DNA from: Paenibacillus sp. SYP-B4298
GTDB taxonomy: Bacteria; Bacillota; Bacilli; Paenibacillales; Paenibacillaceae
Length of the DNA: 64,000 bases
Reading direction: 5' to 3'
Assembly: GCF_027627475.1 (NCBI RefSeq)
Contig: NZ_CP115484.1
Coordinates: 4,382,501-4,446,500, forward strand
Shown here: positions 8,247 through 17,023 of the stretch, in pieces
How positions within the stretch are numbered: the first letter of the stretch is position 1
How the letters are laid out: each line of letters starts with the position of its first letter
Position numbers and translations under genes: made by a program
Notes under the pieces: generated by a model
Databases searched by the model: none
Told to the model about the DNA's origin: nothing
The model's input: only the letters and a program-made list of their open reading frames with translations

Positions 8247-8783
8247 ATGGAGGAAATAGATATTGGAAATAGGTTTGTTAAAGGCGGGGAAGATGAACTG
8301 GAAGAGATAATCGCTCTTTATGGTGAAAAACTCCTTCGCTATGCAACGGCGATTCTATGTGATTATCATGAAGCAGAAAATATTGTACAAGAAGTTTTTC
8401 TTTCAGCCTATCAAAATCGGAATAATTTTGATGGCAATAATCTATCTGCATGGTTGTACAAAATCACATATAATCGCTGTTTAAATCAACTGAAAAAACG
8501 TAAAATTCTATACTTTCAGGATATTCGTAGTGAAGTCGTTTTACCAGAGAACGATAAGGGGTTGAGTGATGAGATGCTTCGTGCGTTACAGAAGCTTAAA
8601 CCAATGGAACGCGCCTTGTTATATGGGCATATTATAGATGGGCAGAGTTACGAAGAATTATCTCAGCTTACAGGAAGTTCTCCAGTTGCTTTACGCAAAC
8701 AATATCAACGGGCCAAAGATAAAATAGTTAAATATCTTAATATTGAATATGCTGGAAAGGAGTCTAACTATGGACAAATTTGA
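8247..8783 (+). CDS. ECF-type RNA polymerase sigma factor
   Basis: A protein of 178 residues. Sigma region 2 (LLRYATAILCDYHEAENIVQEVFLSAY) and region 4 (KLKPMERALLYGHIIDGQSYEEL followed by an HTH with SPVALRKQYQRAKDKI) are in the right order and spacing, with no regions 1.1 or 3. Such factors direct polymerase to a small set of envelope or stress promoters and are held by a cognate membrane anti-sigma. The start is the ATG at 8247 behind AGGAGG. The last 14 bases overlap the DUF4179 gene, which points to translational coupling with its probable regulator. The pair is noticeably more AT-rich than its neighbours, a hint of separate ancestry. Confidence 0.9.
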   Translation: MEEIDIGNRFVKGGEDELEEIIALYGEKLLRYATAILCDYHEAENIVQEVFLSAYQNRNNFDGNNLSAWLYKITYNRCLNQLKKRKILYFQDIRSEVVLPENDKGLSDEMLRALQKLKPMERALLYGHIIDGQSYEELSQLTGSSPVALRKQYQRAKDKIVKYLNIEYAGKESNYGQI

Positions 8784-10218
8784 TAGGGAAGAAAAACATA
8801 TACATGAAATGCTCTCCAAAATTACGGTTGATCCAAGTAAACTTGCAGAACAGGTAAAAAGCCGATTACATGCAGGTAGTGCAGGTGGTGCTGACATGCC
8901 TGCTGGACGCCGCAAACGGTGGACAAGACCAACAATTGCAGCTATTGTGATGTCGTTCGTATTAGTTGCTAGTGCAACTGCTGCATCTTTGGGGGATTTT
9001 GATTGGTTCATTCAAAAACTTAATCCTGATTTTGGCAAGATTGTTGAGCCAGTTGGAGTTTATAGTGAGGACAATGGAATACGCATGGAGGTTATCGGTG
9101 CACAGAAGTATGAGAATAGGGCGATTGTTTACCTGTCTCTTCAGGACAGAACAGGTCAAAACCGATTGACGGAACAAACTGAGTTTAGAGACGGGTTCAA
9201 TGTAAAAATGCATGCAGAAGCAAAAGAAGTAACCAGCGATGGGGACGACATTTTAACATCCTCCATATCATGGAAGACAAAAATGCTATATTTTAATAAA
9301 GATACAAATACAATTTATTATGAGTTTAATATAACGTCTGATCCAAACTCACCATTAGCAGATCCGTTGGAGCTCGGCAGTTTCCTTATTTCTTTTAACC
9401 AAAACGCCTATACAGATACACCTATTTCCGTATCCCTAACAGAGATTGATGATGTACAAACGATTCCTGTTGGTGAAACACAGATTTGGGGGGGCAGTAA
9501 TATGCCAAGTGATTCCAGTTCATTAACAGAAGCACTTATGCCAGGTAATCATGCTTCCATGCCCCACGGCGAAAAAGATCAATGGGTTTCAAACATAGGT
9601 ATTATTAATGGAAAATTGCATGTGCAGGTAGGATCTATTTTAAATAAAGAGTTTGGTCCTACTGACCCCGCGCTTTCTCTAAAGGGTCCAGACGGTAATC
9701 TAATCTCCCATGATTATAGTTTGTTATTTCTCAGTGATAAAAAATATAACCTTCTTGATCAAGAAAACTACAACTATGGTGATGCTATTTATAAATTTCA
9801 AGAATTTGTATTTCCTGCAATCAGCGAAAATCTTAGTCATTACACTCTTACTTATACAGGTTCCGTTTATTCCGGGGTTGAAGGCAAGTGGAAAGTGACG
9901 GCAAATTTAAGTGATACAACTGCTAATTTACGTACTTGGAAAAATGATATTTCAGTTGAAGGTCATCTTTTTGAATATATAACCCTCAGTCCATTAGGAG
10001 TACAAGTAATCGGTACCTATACAGGTGAAGATTACATGGCCACTGATATGCTGCTTGAAATTGAAACCGTAGACGGTATTATCACATTGGAAGGCGGTGG
10101 AGGAAGCCAAAACTCTGATAAGCATACCTTCAATGCAAGTTGGAATACGAAGGCACCTTTGGATATTACCAAAGTTAAGGCCATCCTTATAAATGGCACT
10201 CGAATACCGGTTAAATAA
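8770..10218 (+). CDS. DUF4179 membrane protein, probable anti-sigma factor
   Basis: A protein of 482 residues. It has a short cytoplasmic N-terminus (about residues 1-50), one membrane segment (TIAAIVMSFVLVASATAAS) and a large extracellular part that opens with the DUF4179-type block ending in YENRAIVYLSLQDRTG. DUF4179 proteins are typically encoded behind ECF sigma genes and are thought to hold the sigma factor at the membrane; that role is inferred from context. I chose the ATG at 8770 with AAAGGAG 7 nt upstream, not the earlier in-frame ATG at 8743, because it overlaps the sigma gene by only 14 bases. A plus-strand terminator follows at 10424. Confidence 0.8.
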   Translation: MDKFDREEKHIHEMLSKITVDPSKLAEQVKSRLHAGSAGGADMPAGRRKRWTRPTIAAIVMSFVLVASATAASLGDFDWFIQKLNPDFGKIVEPVGVYSEDNGIRMEVIGAQKYENRAIVYLSLQDRTGQNRLTEQTEFRDGFNVKMHAEAKEVTSDGDDILTSSISWKTKMLYFNKDTNTIYYEFNITSDPNSPLADPLELGSFLISFNQNAYTDTPISVSLTEIDDVQTIPVGETQIWGGSNMPSDSSSLTEALMPGNHASMPHGEKDQWVSNIGIINGKLHVQVGSILNKEFGPTDPALSLKGPDGNLISHDYSLLFLSDKKYNLLDQENYNYGDAIYKFQEFVFPAISENLSHYTLTYTGSVYSGVEGKWKVTANLSDTTANLRTWKNDISVEGHLFEYITLSPLGVQVIGTYTGEDYMATDMLLEIETVDGIITLEGGGGSQNSDKHTFNASWNTKAPLDITKVKAILINGTRIPVK

Positions 10219-10423
10219 CAAAATCACTATTGTAATAAAGTGGCATCTTATTCATTTTTATTGACCGCCTCGGTATGCTATTCTAATTATTTTCACCAGT
10301 CTCCCCGCTGCCCATCGCACTCGCCAGTTTTGTAACATAACTGTAACTTTAGCTTCAGGTTAGGTTCATCTTCACTCCCTATAATAAGTGACATGACCCC
10401 CCTTATTATATATTCTCTCTTGT

Positions 10424-10455
10424 GCCTGCGAACGCTGTTCGCAGGCAATTTTGTT
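10424..10455 (+). terminator. Rho-independent terminator
   Basis: Perfect 10-bp stem GCCTGCGAAC/GTTCGCAGGC with a 3-nt loop, then AATTTTGTTT on the plus strand. It is about 200 bases past the DUF4179 stop and also sits between convergent genes. Confidence 0.7.
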
Positions 10456-10472
10456 TGAATATAGTAGTTAGC

Positions 10473-11132
10473 TCACTTCGACGCAGTACTTCTCCAGACC
10501 GGAGCTGCTGCGGCCGCTGCTGCAAAGCGCGAGGCTTGCTCTGTTAGTCGCCCATACTCTTCGTCTCTGATCCACGCCTTATTGACCAGCTTGCTGCCCA
10601 ACCCGACAGCACATGCTCCCGCCCGGAAATAATCCTGAATGTTGTCCAGATCAACACCGCCTGTTGCAATCATCGGAATATGATCCAGCGGAGCGCTAAT
10701 TTCTGTCAAATACCCGACACCCAGGGAAGCCATCGGGAATACCTTGACCGCCTCTGCCCCTGCCTTCCAGGCTCTGACAATCTCCGTCGGCGTCATCACC
10801 CCTGGCCACACTGCAATGCCGCGCTCCGCACCGAACTTCACTACCTCTTCATCCAGATTAGGCGAAATAAAGAACTTCGCGCCCGCGGCCGCCGCCTCCT
10901 CAGCCATACTGCGATCCAGCACCGTACCGGCTCCGATCCATGCCCTTCCTTCAAACTTCTCACACCAACGGCCGATGATCGTCGAAGCGCCGTCCGTGTT
11001 CATCGTCACCTCCATCAGCCGTATTCCGCCATCGATTAGCGCCGCGGCTGCCTGATCCGCTGCGTTACCTGTTATCCCACGGAAAATTGCGATGATTTTA
11101 TGTTCCAATAGCGCATCCAACATGGTACTCAT
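10473..11132 (-). CDS. KDPG/KHG aldolase (2-dehydro-3-deoxy-phosphogluconate aldolase), copy 1
   Basis: A protein of 219 residues of the class I KDPG aldolase family. It cleaves 2-keto-3-deoxy-6-phosphogluconate (or 4-hydroxy-2-oxoglutarate) to pyruvate and an aldehyde. The general acid/base Glu41 lies in LMEVTMNT, the Schiff-base lysine is Lys130 in AEAVKVFPM, and the phosphate-binding ATGGV segment is present. GGGAGG is 8 nt before the ATG at 11132. The C-terminal ~25 residues are alanine-rich and probably unstructured. No kdgK or uronate genes adjoin it, so the pathway is unclear. A paralogue with limited identity is at 29665-30327. Confidence 0.9.
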   Translation of the reverse strand: MSTMLDALLEHKIIAIFRGITGNAADQAAAALIDGGIRLMEVTMNTDGASTIIGRWCEKFEGRAWIGAGTVLDRSMAEEAAAAGAKFFISPNLDEEVVKFGAERGIAVWPGVMTPTEIVRAWKAGAEAVKVFPMASLGVGYLTEISAPLDHIPMIATGGVDLDNIQDYFRAGACAVGLGSKLVNKAWIRDEEYGRLTEQASRFAAAAAAAPVWRSTASK

Positions 11133-11310
11133 CGATCTCGCCTCCCTGATTCTCTCTGGCGGGGCGCAACGGCAGTAAACCCATCCCGGCCTGCCGCGTC
11201 CAAGAGCCCCTCAATATCAATCACAGGAAGATTGTAACACGGGATAAGCGCCTAGGCATACAATGAAGCAGGTTAAATACCCAGTCGAGCGTTTAAGGAG
11301 AAATGCAACT

Positions 11311-12069
11311 ATGTCAAGAACAACAATTGTGAGTACTTCCGCCAGAGCAGGCGGCTGCGGCTGCGGAAATCAGCAGTCCTCCCGCATCATCACCACCCCG
11401 GTTGCCCGCGCTCTGCCAGGGCCAGGCTTCGGGCCAGGGCCAGGCTTCGGGCCGGGGCCAGGACCAGGGCCGGGGCCAGGGCCGTTCCCGCCTCCTCCGG
11501 GGCCAGGGCCGTTCCCGCCTCCTCCGGGGCCAGGACCATTCCCGCCTCCTCCAGGACCGGGACCATTCCCGCCTCCTCCGGGGCCAGGACCGTTCCCGCC
11601 TCCTCCGGGGCCAGGGCCATTCCCGCCTCCTCCAGGACCAGGGCCATTCCCGCCTCCTCCAGGACCAGGACCGTTCCCGCCTCCTCCGGGGCCAGGACCG
11701 TTCCCGCCTCCTCCAGGACCAGGGCCGTTCCCGCCTATTATTCCACCGATCATCACACCGATCGTACCGGTCGTGCCTATACCGGGTAACCGGGTGACGG
11801 TAATTATTAACGGCGGCCGCATCGCACCTGGCATCACACGGCCCTATTCCGTGCCTTACCGTTTCGGTGTAACCGTTGGCAGCGCACTCGCCTCTACCGG
11901 AGTCATCGCTTTTGGGCCGAACGGTCAAATCACCAGCATTAGCGGCATCTACGTCGGGCCGGGCAGCAGCATCAACTACACCCTCCGCGTCAATGGTCGC
12001 CTGATCCCGCCAAACCAGTTATTTTTGCCACTGCAGCCCCAGGATGCTGTTGAGGTTGCCTTGTTCTAA
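11311..12069 (+). CDS. Proline/glycine-rich repeat protein with C-terminal DUF4430-like domain
   Basis: A protein of 252 residues in four parts: an N-terminal segment with the cysteine cluster AGGCGCGN at about residues 13-20; a GPG-rich linker; nine tandem units of FPPPPGPGP plus a partial tenth; and a C-terminal domain of about 85 residues. The last part reads VTVIINGGRIAPGITRPYSV ... VNGRLIPPNQ ... QPQDAVEVAL, resembling the beta-grasp DUF4430/transcobalamin-like fold. The ATG at 11311 is preferred because AAGGAG is 10 nt upstream. An in-frame ATG at 11263 has no such site. No signal peptide is obvious. A structural or spore-surface role is conceivable but not shown. Confidence 0.6.
   Translation: MSRTTIVSTSARAGGCGCGNQQSSRIITTPVARALPGPGFGPGPGFGPGPGPGPGPGPFPPPPGPGPFPPPPGPGPFPPPPGPGPFPPPPGPGPFPPPPGPGPFPPPPGPGPFPPPPGPGPFPPPPGPGPFPPPPGPGPFPPIIPPIITPIVPVVPIPGNRVTVIINGGRIAPGITRPYSVPYRFGVTVGSALASTGVIAFGPNGQITSISGIYVGPGSSINYTLRVNGRLIPPNQLFLPLQPQDAVEVALF
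11485..11727 (+). repeat. 27-bp minisatellite, nine full units, coding for FPPPPGPGP
   Basis: Each unit begins TTCCCGCCTCCTCC and varies only at a few third positions (GGG/GGA, CCG/CCA). A partial tenth unit starts at 11728. A GC-rich run of imperfect GGGCCAGG copies precedes it. Copy number is likely to vary between strains by slippage or recombination. Confidence 0.9.
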
Positions 12070-12094
12070 GCCCAAGCCCCCTCTCATCTCACCT

Positions 12095-12137
12095 CGCCCG
12101 TAGTGCCCCGCCTTTGAGCAGGGGAGCACTGCGGGCG
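12095..12137 (+). terminator. Stem-loop, possible terminator of the repeat-protein gene
   Basis: CGCCCGTAGTGC pairs with GCACTGCGGGCG (one G-T pair). It lies about 25 bases past the stop but has only a weak T-tail (GCTTTC). Confidence 0.45.
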
Positions 12138-12305
12138 GCTTTCAGCCGTAATTGCCCCTAATCATAAAAAAAAGCACTGCTCCAACATATGGAGCCGTGC
12201 CGCGGGCAGTTCCCTTATCTAATTAGCCATTGCTTTCCGACATACCACTCATTCAATAACTGCCGAGCCCGCAGGGAAGAAGCACAAGGCAGCAAGCTTC
12301 GTTAG

Positions 12306-12388
12306 CCGCACCTAGGGCGCGATCAGTCAAGCCCTGCCTTCCTTCGTCCGCACCTAGAGCGCGGTCAACCAAACCCTGCCTTCTTCGT
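12306..12388. repeat. Two imperfect ~41-bp direct repeats
   Basis: Copies at 12306-12347 and 12348-12388 share CCGCACCTAG, GCGCG, CCTGCCTTC and TTCGT. A third partial start (CCGCATCTCAG) follows. The function is unknown. Confidence 0.55.
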
Positions 12389-12448
12389 CCGCATCTCAGC
12401 CAGCGTACTGTATTCCGATCTAGCCGTCTCACCGATAGCTGGTACGAT

Positions 12449-14119
12449 CTACAGCACTTCCTCCTTGATCGCCTTGAGACGCTTCATAACATCATTGGCT
12501 CCACGTCCAAAATAGTCATGCAGCAGCGTGTACTCCTGATACAATCTCTCATACCGTTCCACATTGGCTGGAATCGGCTTGAAGCTCTCCTCACGCACAC
12601 GCGCCATGCTGCGAGCAGCGTCTACGATGCTGTCATAGCCACCCTTCGCCGCACCCGCTGCCACCGCTCCGAACATCGCCGCTCCCAGCGCCGGCGTCTG
12701 CTTCGAAGCCGCTACCTTGATCTCGCGGTTCGTAACGTCCGCATAGATCTGCATCAGCAGGCGGTTCTTCTGCGGCAAACCACCGCAAGCATACAGCTCG
12801 TTAACAGGCACGCCGTTATTATGGAACGCATCCACGATCTTGCGAGTGCCAAATGCCGTTGCCTCCAGCAGCGCACGGTAGATCTCCTCTGGCTTGGTCA
12901 GCAGCGTAAAGCCGAGCAACAGCCCTGTCAGATCGGTGTCTACAAGCACCGAACGGTTGCCGTTCCACCAGTCAAGCGCGAGCAGGCCGGACTCGCCGAC
13001 TTGCAGCCTGGAGGCGCGATCCGTCAGCCACTCGTGAACACTGATCCCCTCTGCCTGCGCAGCTTCGACCACATACGCCGGCACCGCATGCTCGACATAC
13101 CACTCGAAAATATCGCCAACCGCCGACTGGCCTGCCTCATAGCCGAAATAGCCTGGGATGATGCCGTCTTCAACGACGCCGCACATTCCCTCGACCTCCC
13201 GCTCCTCAGTGCCGAGCAGCATATGGCAGATCGATGTGCCCATAGCCATGACCAGCTTGCCTGGCTCAACCACACCGACACCCGGAACAGCGGCATGGGC
13301 ATCCACGTTGCCGACGGCGACCGCTGTACCGGCCTGCAGGCCGATGCGAGCAGCGAATGCCTCGGTCAGCTCTCCTGCTTTCGTGCCTAATGGCAATACT
13401 TCACCACGCAGCTTCGTGTCCGTCAAGCTCTCAAGGCGCGGGTCCAGCGCCGCGAAGAACTCCTTGCTCGGGTACCCCTCCTGCTTGTGCCAGATCGACT
13501 TGTAGCCGGCAGTACAGCTATTGCGTACAATGTTCCCCGTCAGTTGCCCAATCACCCAGTCCGTCGCCTCGACGAAACGATCTGCAGTATCATACATCTC
13601 GGGAGCTTCATTGAGAATTTGCCACACCTTGGCAATCATCCACTCGGACGAGATTTTTCCGCCGTAGCGTGGGAGGAACTTCTCTCCGCGCTTCTCGGCA
13701 ATCTCATTGATCAGATTGGCTTCGTCCTGAGCCGCATGATGCTTCCAGAGCTTCAGCCAACTGTGTGGATTATGCTTGTATTCATCATGGAAGCAGAGCG
13801 GCACGCCATTGCTGTCGATCGGCAGCATCGTACAAGCTGTAAAATCAATGCCCAGCCCGATCACATCAGCAGGATCGATACCGGATGACTTCATTACAGC
13901 AGGCACTGAATTTTCCAACACTTCAATATAGTCCGCAGGATGCTGCAAAGCCCAATCCGGCTCCAGCTTCACCCCAAGACCCGGAAGCTCCTCGTCGATA
14001 ACATGATGCCGGTAAGGGGTTACATGATCGGCTAACTCGGCCCCATTGCTCAAATCAACCAGAACGGCGCGGCCGGATTGTGTCCCATAATCGACGCCGA
14101 TTGCATATTTTTTGCTCAT
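12449..14119 (-). CDS. araB: Ribulokinase AraB
   Basis: A protein of 556 residues, full length for AraB. It phosphorylates L-ribulose with ATP in L-arabinose catabolism. The FGGY-kinase fold is clear from the N-terminal phosphate loop ([15 protein letters not shown]), the [11 protein letters not shown] segment, [11 protein letters not shown], the [10 protein letters not shown] motif and the C-terminal [19 protein letters not shown] signature. It lies 15 bases downstream of araD on the same strand, so it is the distal gene of an araD-araB transcript controlled by AraR. The isomerase gene araA is not in the window. Confidence 0.96.
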   Translation of the reverse strand: MSKKYAIGVDYGTQSGRAVLVDLSNGAELADHVTPYRHHVIDEELPGLGVKLEPDWALQHPADYIEVLENSVPAVMKSSGIDPADVIGLGIDFTACTMLPIDSNGVPLCFHDEYKHNPHSWLKLWKHHAAQDEANLINEIAEKRGEKFLPRYGGKISSEWMIAKVWQILNEAPEMYDTADRFVEATDWVIGQLTGNIVRNSCTAGYKSIWHKQEGYPSKEFFAALDPRLESLTDTKLRGEVLPLGTKAGELTEAFAARIGLQAGTAVAVGNVDAHAAVPGVGVVEPGKLVMAMGTSICHMLLGTEEREVEGMCGVVEDGIIPGYFGYEAGQSAVGDIFEWYVEHAVPAYVVEAAQAEGISVHEWLTDRASRLQVGESGLLALDWWNGNRSVLVDTDLTGLLLGFTLLTKPEEIYRALLEATAFGTRKIVDAFHNNGVPVNELYACGGLPQKNRLLMQIYADVTNREIKVAASKQTPALGAAMFGAVAAGAAKGGYDSIVDAARSMARVREESFKPIPANVERYERLYQEYTLLHDYFGRGANDVMKRLKAIKEEVL

Positions 14120-14134
14120 CTTTTGCTGGCCTCC

Positions 14135-14830
14135 TTATTTTTGACCGTAATAGGCATTGGCTCCATGCTTGCGCAAATAGTGGCGGTCGAGCAAATACTG
14201 ATCCATTGCGCCAATCTGCGGATTGAGCTGGAATGTCTGCAGCGCCATCTTAGCCACCTCTTCCAGGACAACGGCATTATGCACCGCGTTATGCGGGTCC
14301 TTGCCCCAACAGAACGGCGCATGGCTGTTCACCAGTATGGACGGCACCTGCAGCGGATCGATACCGAGCTTCTGGAATGTCTCGATGATGACATGGCCGG
14401 TCTCCAGCTCATAGGCCCCCTTGACCTCTTCCTCCGTCATAGCGCGGGTGCAAGGTACCTCACCGTAGAAATAATCCGCATGGGTCGTGCCAAGTGCCGG
14501 AATACCACGCCCGGCCTGCGCAAAGCTGGTCGCCCAAGGGGAATGCGTATGCACGATGCCGCCGATGCCCTCGAATGCTTTGTACAAGACAACATGGGTC
14601 GCTGTATCGGAGGACGGTCGGTAATCTCCCTCTACCACCTTGCCATCCAGATCAACGACAACCATCTGCTCCGGCTTCAGCTCATCATACGGAACCCCGC
14701 TTGGCTTAATAACGACCAGCCCGCTCTCGCGGTCAATGCCGCTTACATTGCCCCATGTAAATGTTACCAGTCCATACTTGGGAAGGTCCATATTCGCTTC
14801 CCACACCGCTTGCTTCAATGACTCCAGCAT
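14135..14830 (-). CDS. araD: L-ribulose-5-phosphate 4-epimerase AraD
   Basis: A protein of 231 residues, the normal size. It interconverts L-ribulose 5-phosphate and D-xylulose 5-phosphate in a zinc-dependent retro-aldol reaction. The class II aldolase family signatures are present: [20 protein letters not shown], a zinc-ligand motif [11 protein letters not shown], and [13 protein letters not shown]. It heads the araD-araB operon, with the AraR-overlapped promoter 53-80 bases upstream. Confidence 0.96.
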   Translation of the reverse strand: MLESLKQAVWEANMDLPKYGLVTFTWGNVSGIDRESGLVVIKPSGVPYDELKPEQMVVVDLDGKVVEGDYRPSSDTATHVVLYKAFEGIGGIVHTHSPWATSFAQAGRGIPALGTTHADYFYGEVPCTRAMTEEEVKGAYELETGHVIIETFQKLGIDPLQVPSILVNSHAPFCWGKDPHNAVHNAVVLEEVAKMALQTFQLNPQIGAMDQYLLDRHYLRKHGANAYYGQK

Positions 14831-14882
14831 CAGCAGCCGCTCCCTTCCAGTCCCTCTAAATATAAACGCTTACCTGTATCAT

Positions 14883-14911
14883 ATTATAGGTTGTACGTAC
14901 AAGTATGTCAC
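14883..14911 (-). promoter_or_regulatory. araDB promoter with AraR operator in the spacer
   Basis: On the minus strand GTGACA (14906-14911) and TATAAT (14883-14888) are 17 bp apart. The spacer carries the perfect palindrome TTGTACGTACAA (14891-14902), which is the core of the Bacillus AraR operator consensus ATTTGTACGTACAAAT. Repressor binding would block polymerase directly; arabinose should release it. Confidence 0.85.
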
Positions 14912-14914
14912 GTA

Positions 14915-16021
14915 TTATTTTGGTCGCCCTGTAGATTCGCGCACCACCAGTTTGGGCTCATATACCATATCCTCCACCTGTCCGCCTCTGCCGCGCTGCT
15001 CGATCAGTTGATATAAGGTACGTACAGCCTGCTCGCCCATTTCGGTCTTCGGATGCGTCATCGTTGTCAGCTTGACCTCCGTGGCGGTCGCCAGATTCGA
15101 ATCATCAAAGCCGACCAGCGATATATCCTCGGGGACATTCAGTCCCCGCTGCCGAATGACATCCAGCAGCCTTACCGCAAGCTGGTCATTATAGCAGACG
15201 ATCGCAGTGGGGCGATCTGCAGGCTCGCGGCTGAGCAGCTCTGCCACCGTCTCCAGCGGGCGCCGATCCTTCTCCTCCGTCGTATAGCGCAGCAGCAGAT
15301 CCGGGATGAGAGGAAGCTGCGCCTCGCGATGAGCTCTGCGGAAGCCGCGCATCCGGTGTACGCCCTGATTGTCATCCGTCTTGAAAAAGCCGGCGATCCG
15401 CTGATGGCCAAGCTCCAGCAGATGGCGCGTCGCCAGATAGCCTCCCTGCTCGTCATCCAGCCGCAGACAGGGGGCATCAACATCGCTATACCGCTCATTG
15501 AGCATAATATACGGGATGTTCTGAGCATCGAGCGCCAGGAAAAAGCGGAAGTTAGGATTGCCCTCCGCGCTCTTGGTCGGCTCGATGATCAGACCGTCCA
15601 GCGGCTCATGGAGCATCGATTCCAGGCTTTCGCGCTCCTTCTCCTTCTCATTGTCCGTGCTCGCCAGCAGCAAGCGACCGCCGAGCGACCGCAGCTCCGA
15701 CTCCACTCCGCGCACGATAATCGGAAAGATATAGTCGGAGATATGGGTGGTGATCATGCCGACCGTCAGGCCGGACGAGCTGCCACGGCGCTCTCCCACA
15801 GGAGGCTCCGACACGAATGTCCCTTTTCCCTGCAACCGGTACAGCCAGCCGTCCTGCTCCAGCTCTCCGAGCGCCTGGCGCACCGTCTGACGGCTCATCT
15901 CGAACCGCTGCGCAATCTCGTTCTCCGAGGGCAGCTTGTCATGCGGCTTGAACCGGGTGGTTGTAATCCATGTCAATATTTCACGTTTGAGCAATATATA
16001 TTTTGGCGTAGGCTGCTTCAA
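14915..16021 (-). CDS. araR: AraR-type arabinose repressor (GntR head, LacI-like ligand domain)
   Basis: A protein of 368 residues. Residues about 5-70 are a GntR-family winged HTH (KLPSENEIAQRFEMSRQTVRQALGELEQ). The rest is a periplasmic-binding-protein fold of LacI type (TVGMITTHISDYIFP ... IPYIMLNERY ... DDEQGGYLATRHLLELGHQRIAGF ... VGFDDSNLA). This chimeric build is diagnostic of AraR. The start is TTG at 16021 with GAGGTG upstream. The gene sits directly upstream of araDB on the same strand with a probable AraR site in its own promoter, so autoregulation is likely. Confidence 0.92.
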   Translation of the reverse strand: MKQPTPKYILLKREILTWITTTRFKPHDKLPSENEIAQRFEMSRQTVRQALGELEQDGWLYRLQGKGTFVSEPPVGERRGSSSGLTVGMITTHISDYIFPIIVRGVESELRSLGGRLLLASTDNEKEKERESLESMLHEPLDGLIIEPTKSAEGNPNFRFFLALDAQNIPYIMLNERYSDVDAPCLRLDDEQGGYLATRHLLELGHQRIAGFFKTDDNQGVHRMRGFRRAHREAQLPLIPDLLLRYTTEEKDRRPLETVAELLSREPADRPTAIVCYNDQLAVRLLDVIRQRGLNVPEDISLVGFDDSNLATATEVKLTTMTHPKTEMGEQAVRTLYQLIEQRGRGGQVEDMVYEPKLVVRESTGRPK

Positions 16022-16056
16022 GACACACCTCGATTACATATAAGTTGTATTCCTCG

Positions 16057-16087
16057 ATTATATCATAGCCCCAACTTGTATGTACAT
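16057..16087 (-). promoter_or_regulatory. araR promoter region with second AraR-like operator
   Basis: A TATAAT box lies at 16057-16062. The AraR-like sequence ATGTACATACAAGT (16074-16087, minus strand) covers the place of the -35 element (TGTACA at 18 bp). It matches the palindrome less well than the araDB site, suggesting weaker autorepression. Confidence 0.6.
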
Positions 16088-16122
16088 TCACTCTTCCCTT
16101 GCTCCATAAGCAAATTGCAAAA

Positions 16123-16161
16123 AAGCTGCGGCATCTGAATATCCCTCAGATGCCGCAGCTT
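16123..16161 (-). terminator. Rho-independent terminator of copZ
   Basis: 16-bp stem AAGCTGCGGCATCTGA/TCAGATGCCGCAGCTT with a 7-nt loop. On the minus strand it is followed by a run of T (CTTTTTTGC). Confidence 0.9.
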
Positions 16162-16180
16162 ATGCTTCCGCCTGGAAAGC

Positions 16181-16381
16181 CTACACTACATCATAGCCCT
16201 GTTCTTCGATTGCCTCCTTGATCTGCTCCAGGCTCACCTTGCCTTCATCATAGGCAACCTTCACACTCTTGCCCGCCAGATCTACCACACCGCGCGCGCC
16301 CAGCGGCTCCAGCGCCCCCTCGACCGACTTCACACAATGCCCGCAAGACATTCCTTCTACCTGCAGCGTTACCTCTTTCAT
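16181..16381 (-). CDS. copZ: Copper chaperone CopZ
   Basis: A heavy-metal-associated domain protein of 66 residues. The Cu(I)-binding motif is MSCGHC (Cys residues at about 13 and 16), followed by the usual ferredoxin-like beta-alpha-beta pattern and KEAIEEQGYDVV at the end. It carries copper in the cytoplasm, usually to a CopA ATPase, which is not in this window. The ATG at 16381 is chosen because AAAGGAG is 9 nt upstream. A longer open frame to 16591 has no start signal. It lies downstream of csoR on the same strand, with a CsoR-like dyad in between. Confidence 0.93.
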   Translation of the reverse strand: MKEVTLQVEGMSCGHCVKSVEGALEPLGARGVVDLAGKSVKVAYDEGKVSLEQIKEAIEEQGYDVV

Positions 16382-16426
16382 CCTGTTCAGCTCCTTTATA
16401 TCATTATTCACTTCATATATTATTAC

Positions 16427-16445
16427 TATACTCCAGTAGAGTATA
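16427..16445 (-). promoter_or_regulatory. CsoR-like operator dyad upstream of copZ
   Basis: TATACTCCAGTAGAGTATA is a perfect 7-bp inverted repeat with a 5-nt centre, 46 bases before copZ. The TAC-C...G-GTA layout resembles known CsoR sites. Confidence 0.55.
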
Positions 16446-16611
16446 AAATAACGCAAAATTACATGTCCGGCCCTCTTCACCAGCCCTCGTTCACACATCT
16501 CTGCGCGCCTGCAATGACTTGCGAATCTGGCGGCGCAGCATGGCTGCCTCGGTTTACGGGTAGACAAGCAGTCCCAGCCGGGCAGCTTCACGTAGATTAC
16601 AACGCCTGCTT

Positions 16612-16980
16612 CTACTTGATTAGCTTATTAATCGTCTTGAGCAATTCGTCAAGCACATCCTTGTCGCCTTCTTCAATCCGCTCGACAATACAGCTCTTCA
16701 TATGCCCCTCGAGCAGCAGCTTCCCTACCCCATTAAGAGCTGACTGCACAGCAGCAATCTGATTGAGTACATCATCACAGTAGGTCTGGCGTTCGATCAT
16801 GCCCTTAATTCCGCGAACCTGTCCTTCAATTCGATTCAGACGGGCAATCAGATTCGCCTGGAATTTCTCGGAATGGTGGCTTCTGCGCTGTTCGCCTTCA
16901 TGCCCACAATGCTCAGGCTCGGTATGCTGATCCACTTCAACCGCTCCTGAATTATGCTGTTGATTATCCAAGCGCCTCAC
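16612..16980 (-). CDS. csoR: CsoR-family copper-sensing repressor
   Basis: A protein of 122 residues (113-119 if a later start is used). The four-helix CsoR/RcnR core is clear: LIARLNRIEGQVRGIKGMIE, then the copper ligand set Cys in TYCDDVL, and His and Cys in EGHMKSCIV, which is the Cu(I) C-H-C triad. Copper binding releases it from DNA. The N-terminal ~38 residues are His-rich (HCGHEGEQRRSHH) and may add metal binding. GTG at 16980 is given as start. TTG at 16971 fits the GAGGGG ribosome site equally well. Operators are proposed upstream of it and of copZ. Confidence 0.88.
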   Translation of the reverse strand: MRRLDNQQHNSGAVEVDQHTEPEHCGHEGEQRRSHHSEKFQANLIARLNRIEGQVRGIKGMIERQTYCDDVLNQIAAVQSALNGVGKLLLEGHMKSCIVERIEEGDKDVLDELLKTINKLIK

Positions 16981-17023
16981 CCCTCTCTCCCTGCAGCTAG
17001 CACGCTATCTGAGATTCATTCTA

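Larger units (their letters stand above)
12070..12448. other. Intergenic region with hairpin and direct repeats
   Basis: No gene is visible. It holds the stem-loop at 12095-12137 and a pair of ~41-bp direct repeats (12306-12388). An A-run follows at about 12167-12174, of no clear function. Confidence 0.5.

Noticed and set aside
11314-11928. Long antisense reading frames over the proline-rich repeat
   Set aside because: A periodic GC-rich repeat of 27 bp keeps several frames open by itself; none has a ribosome site.
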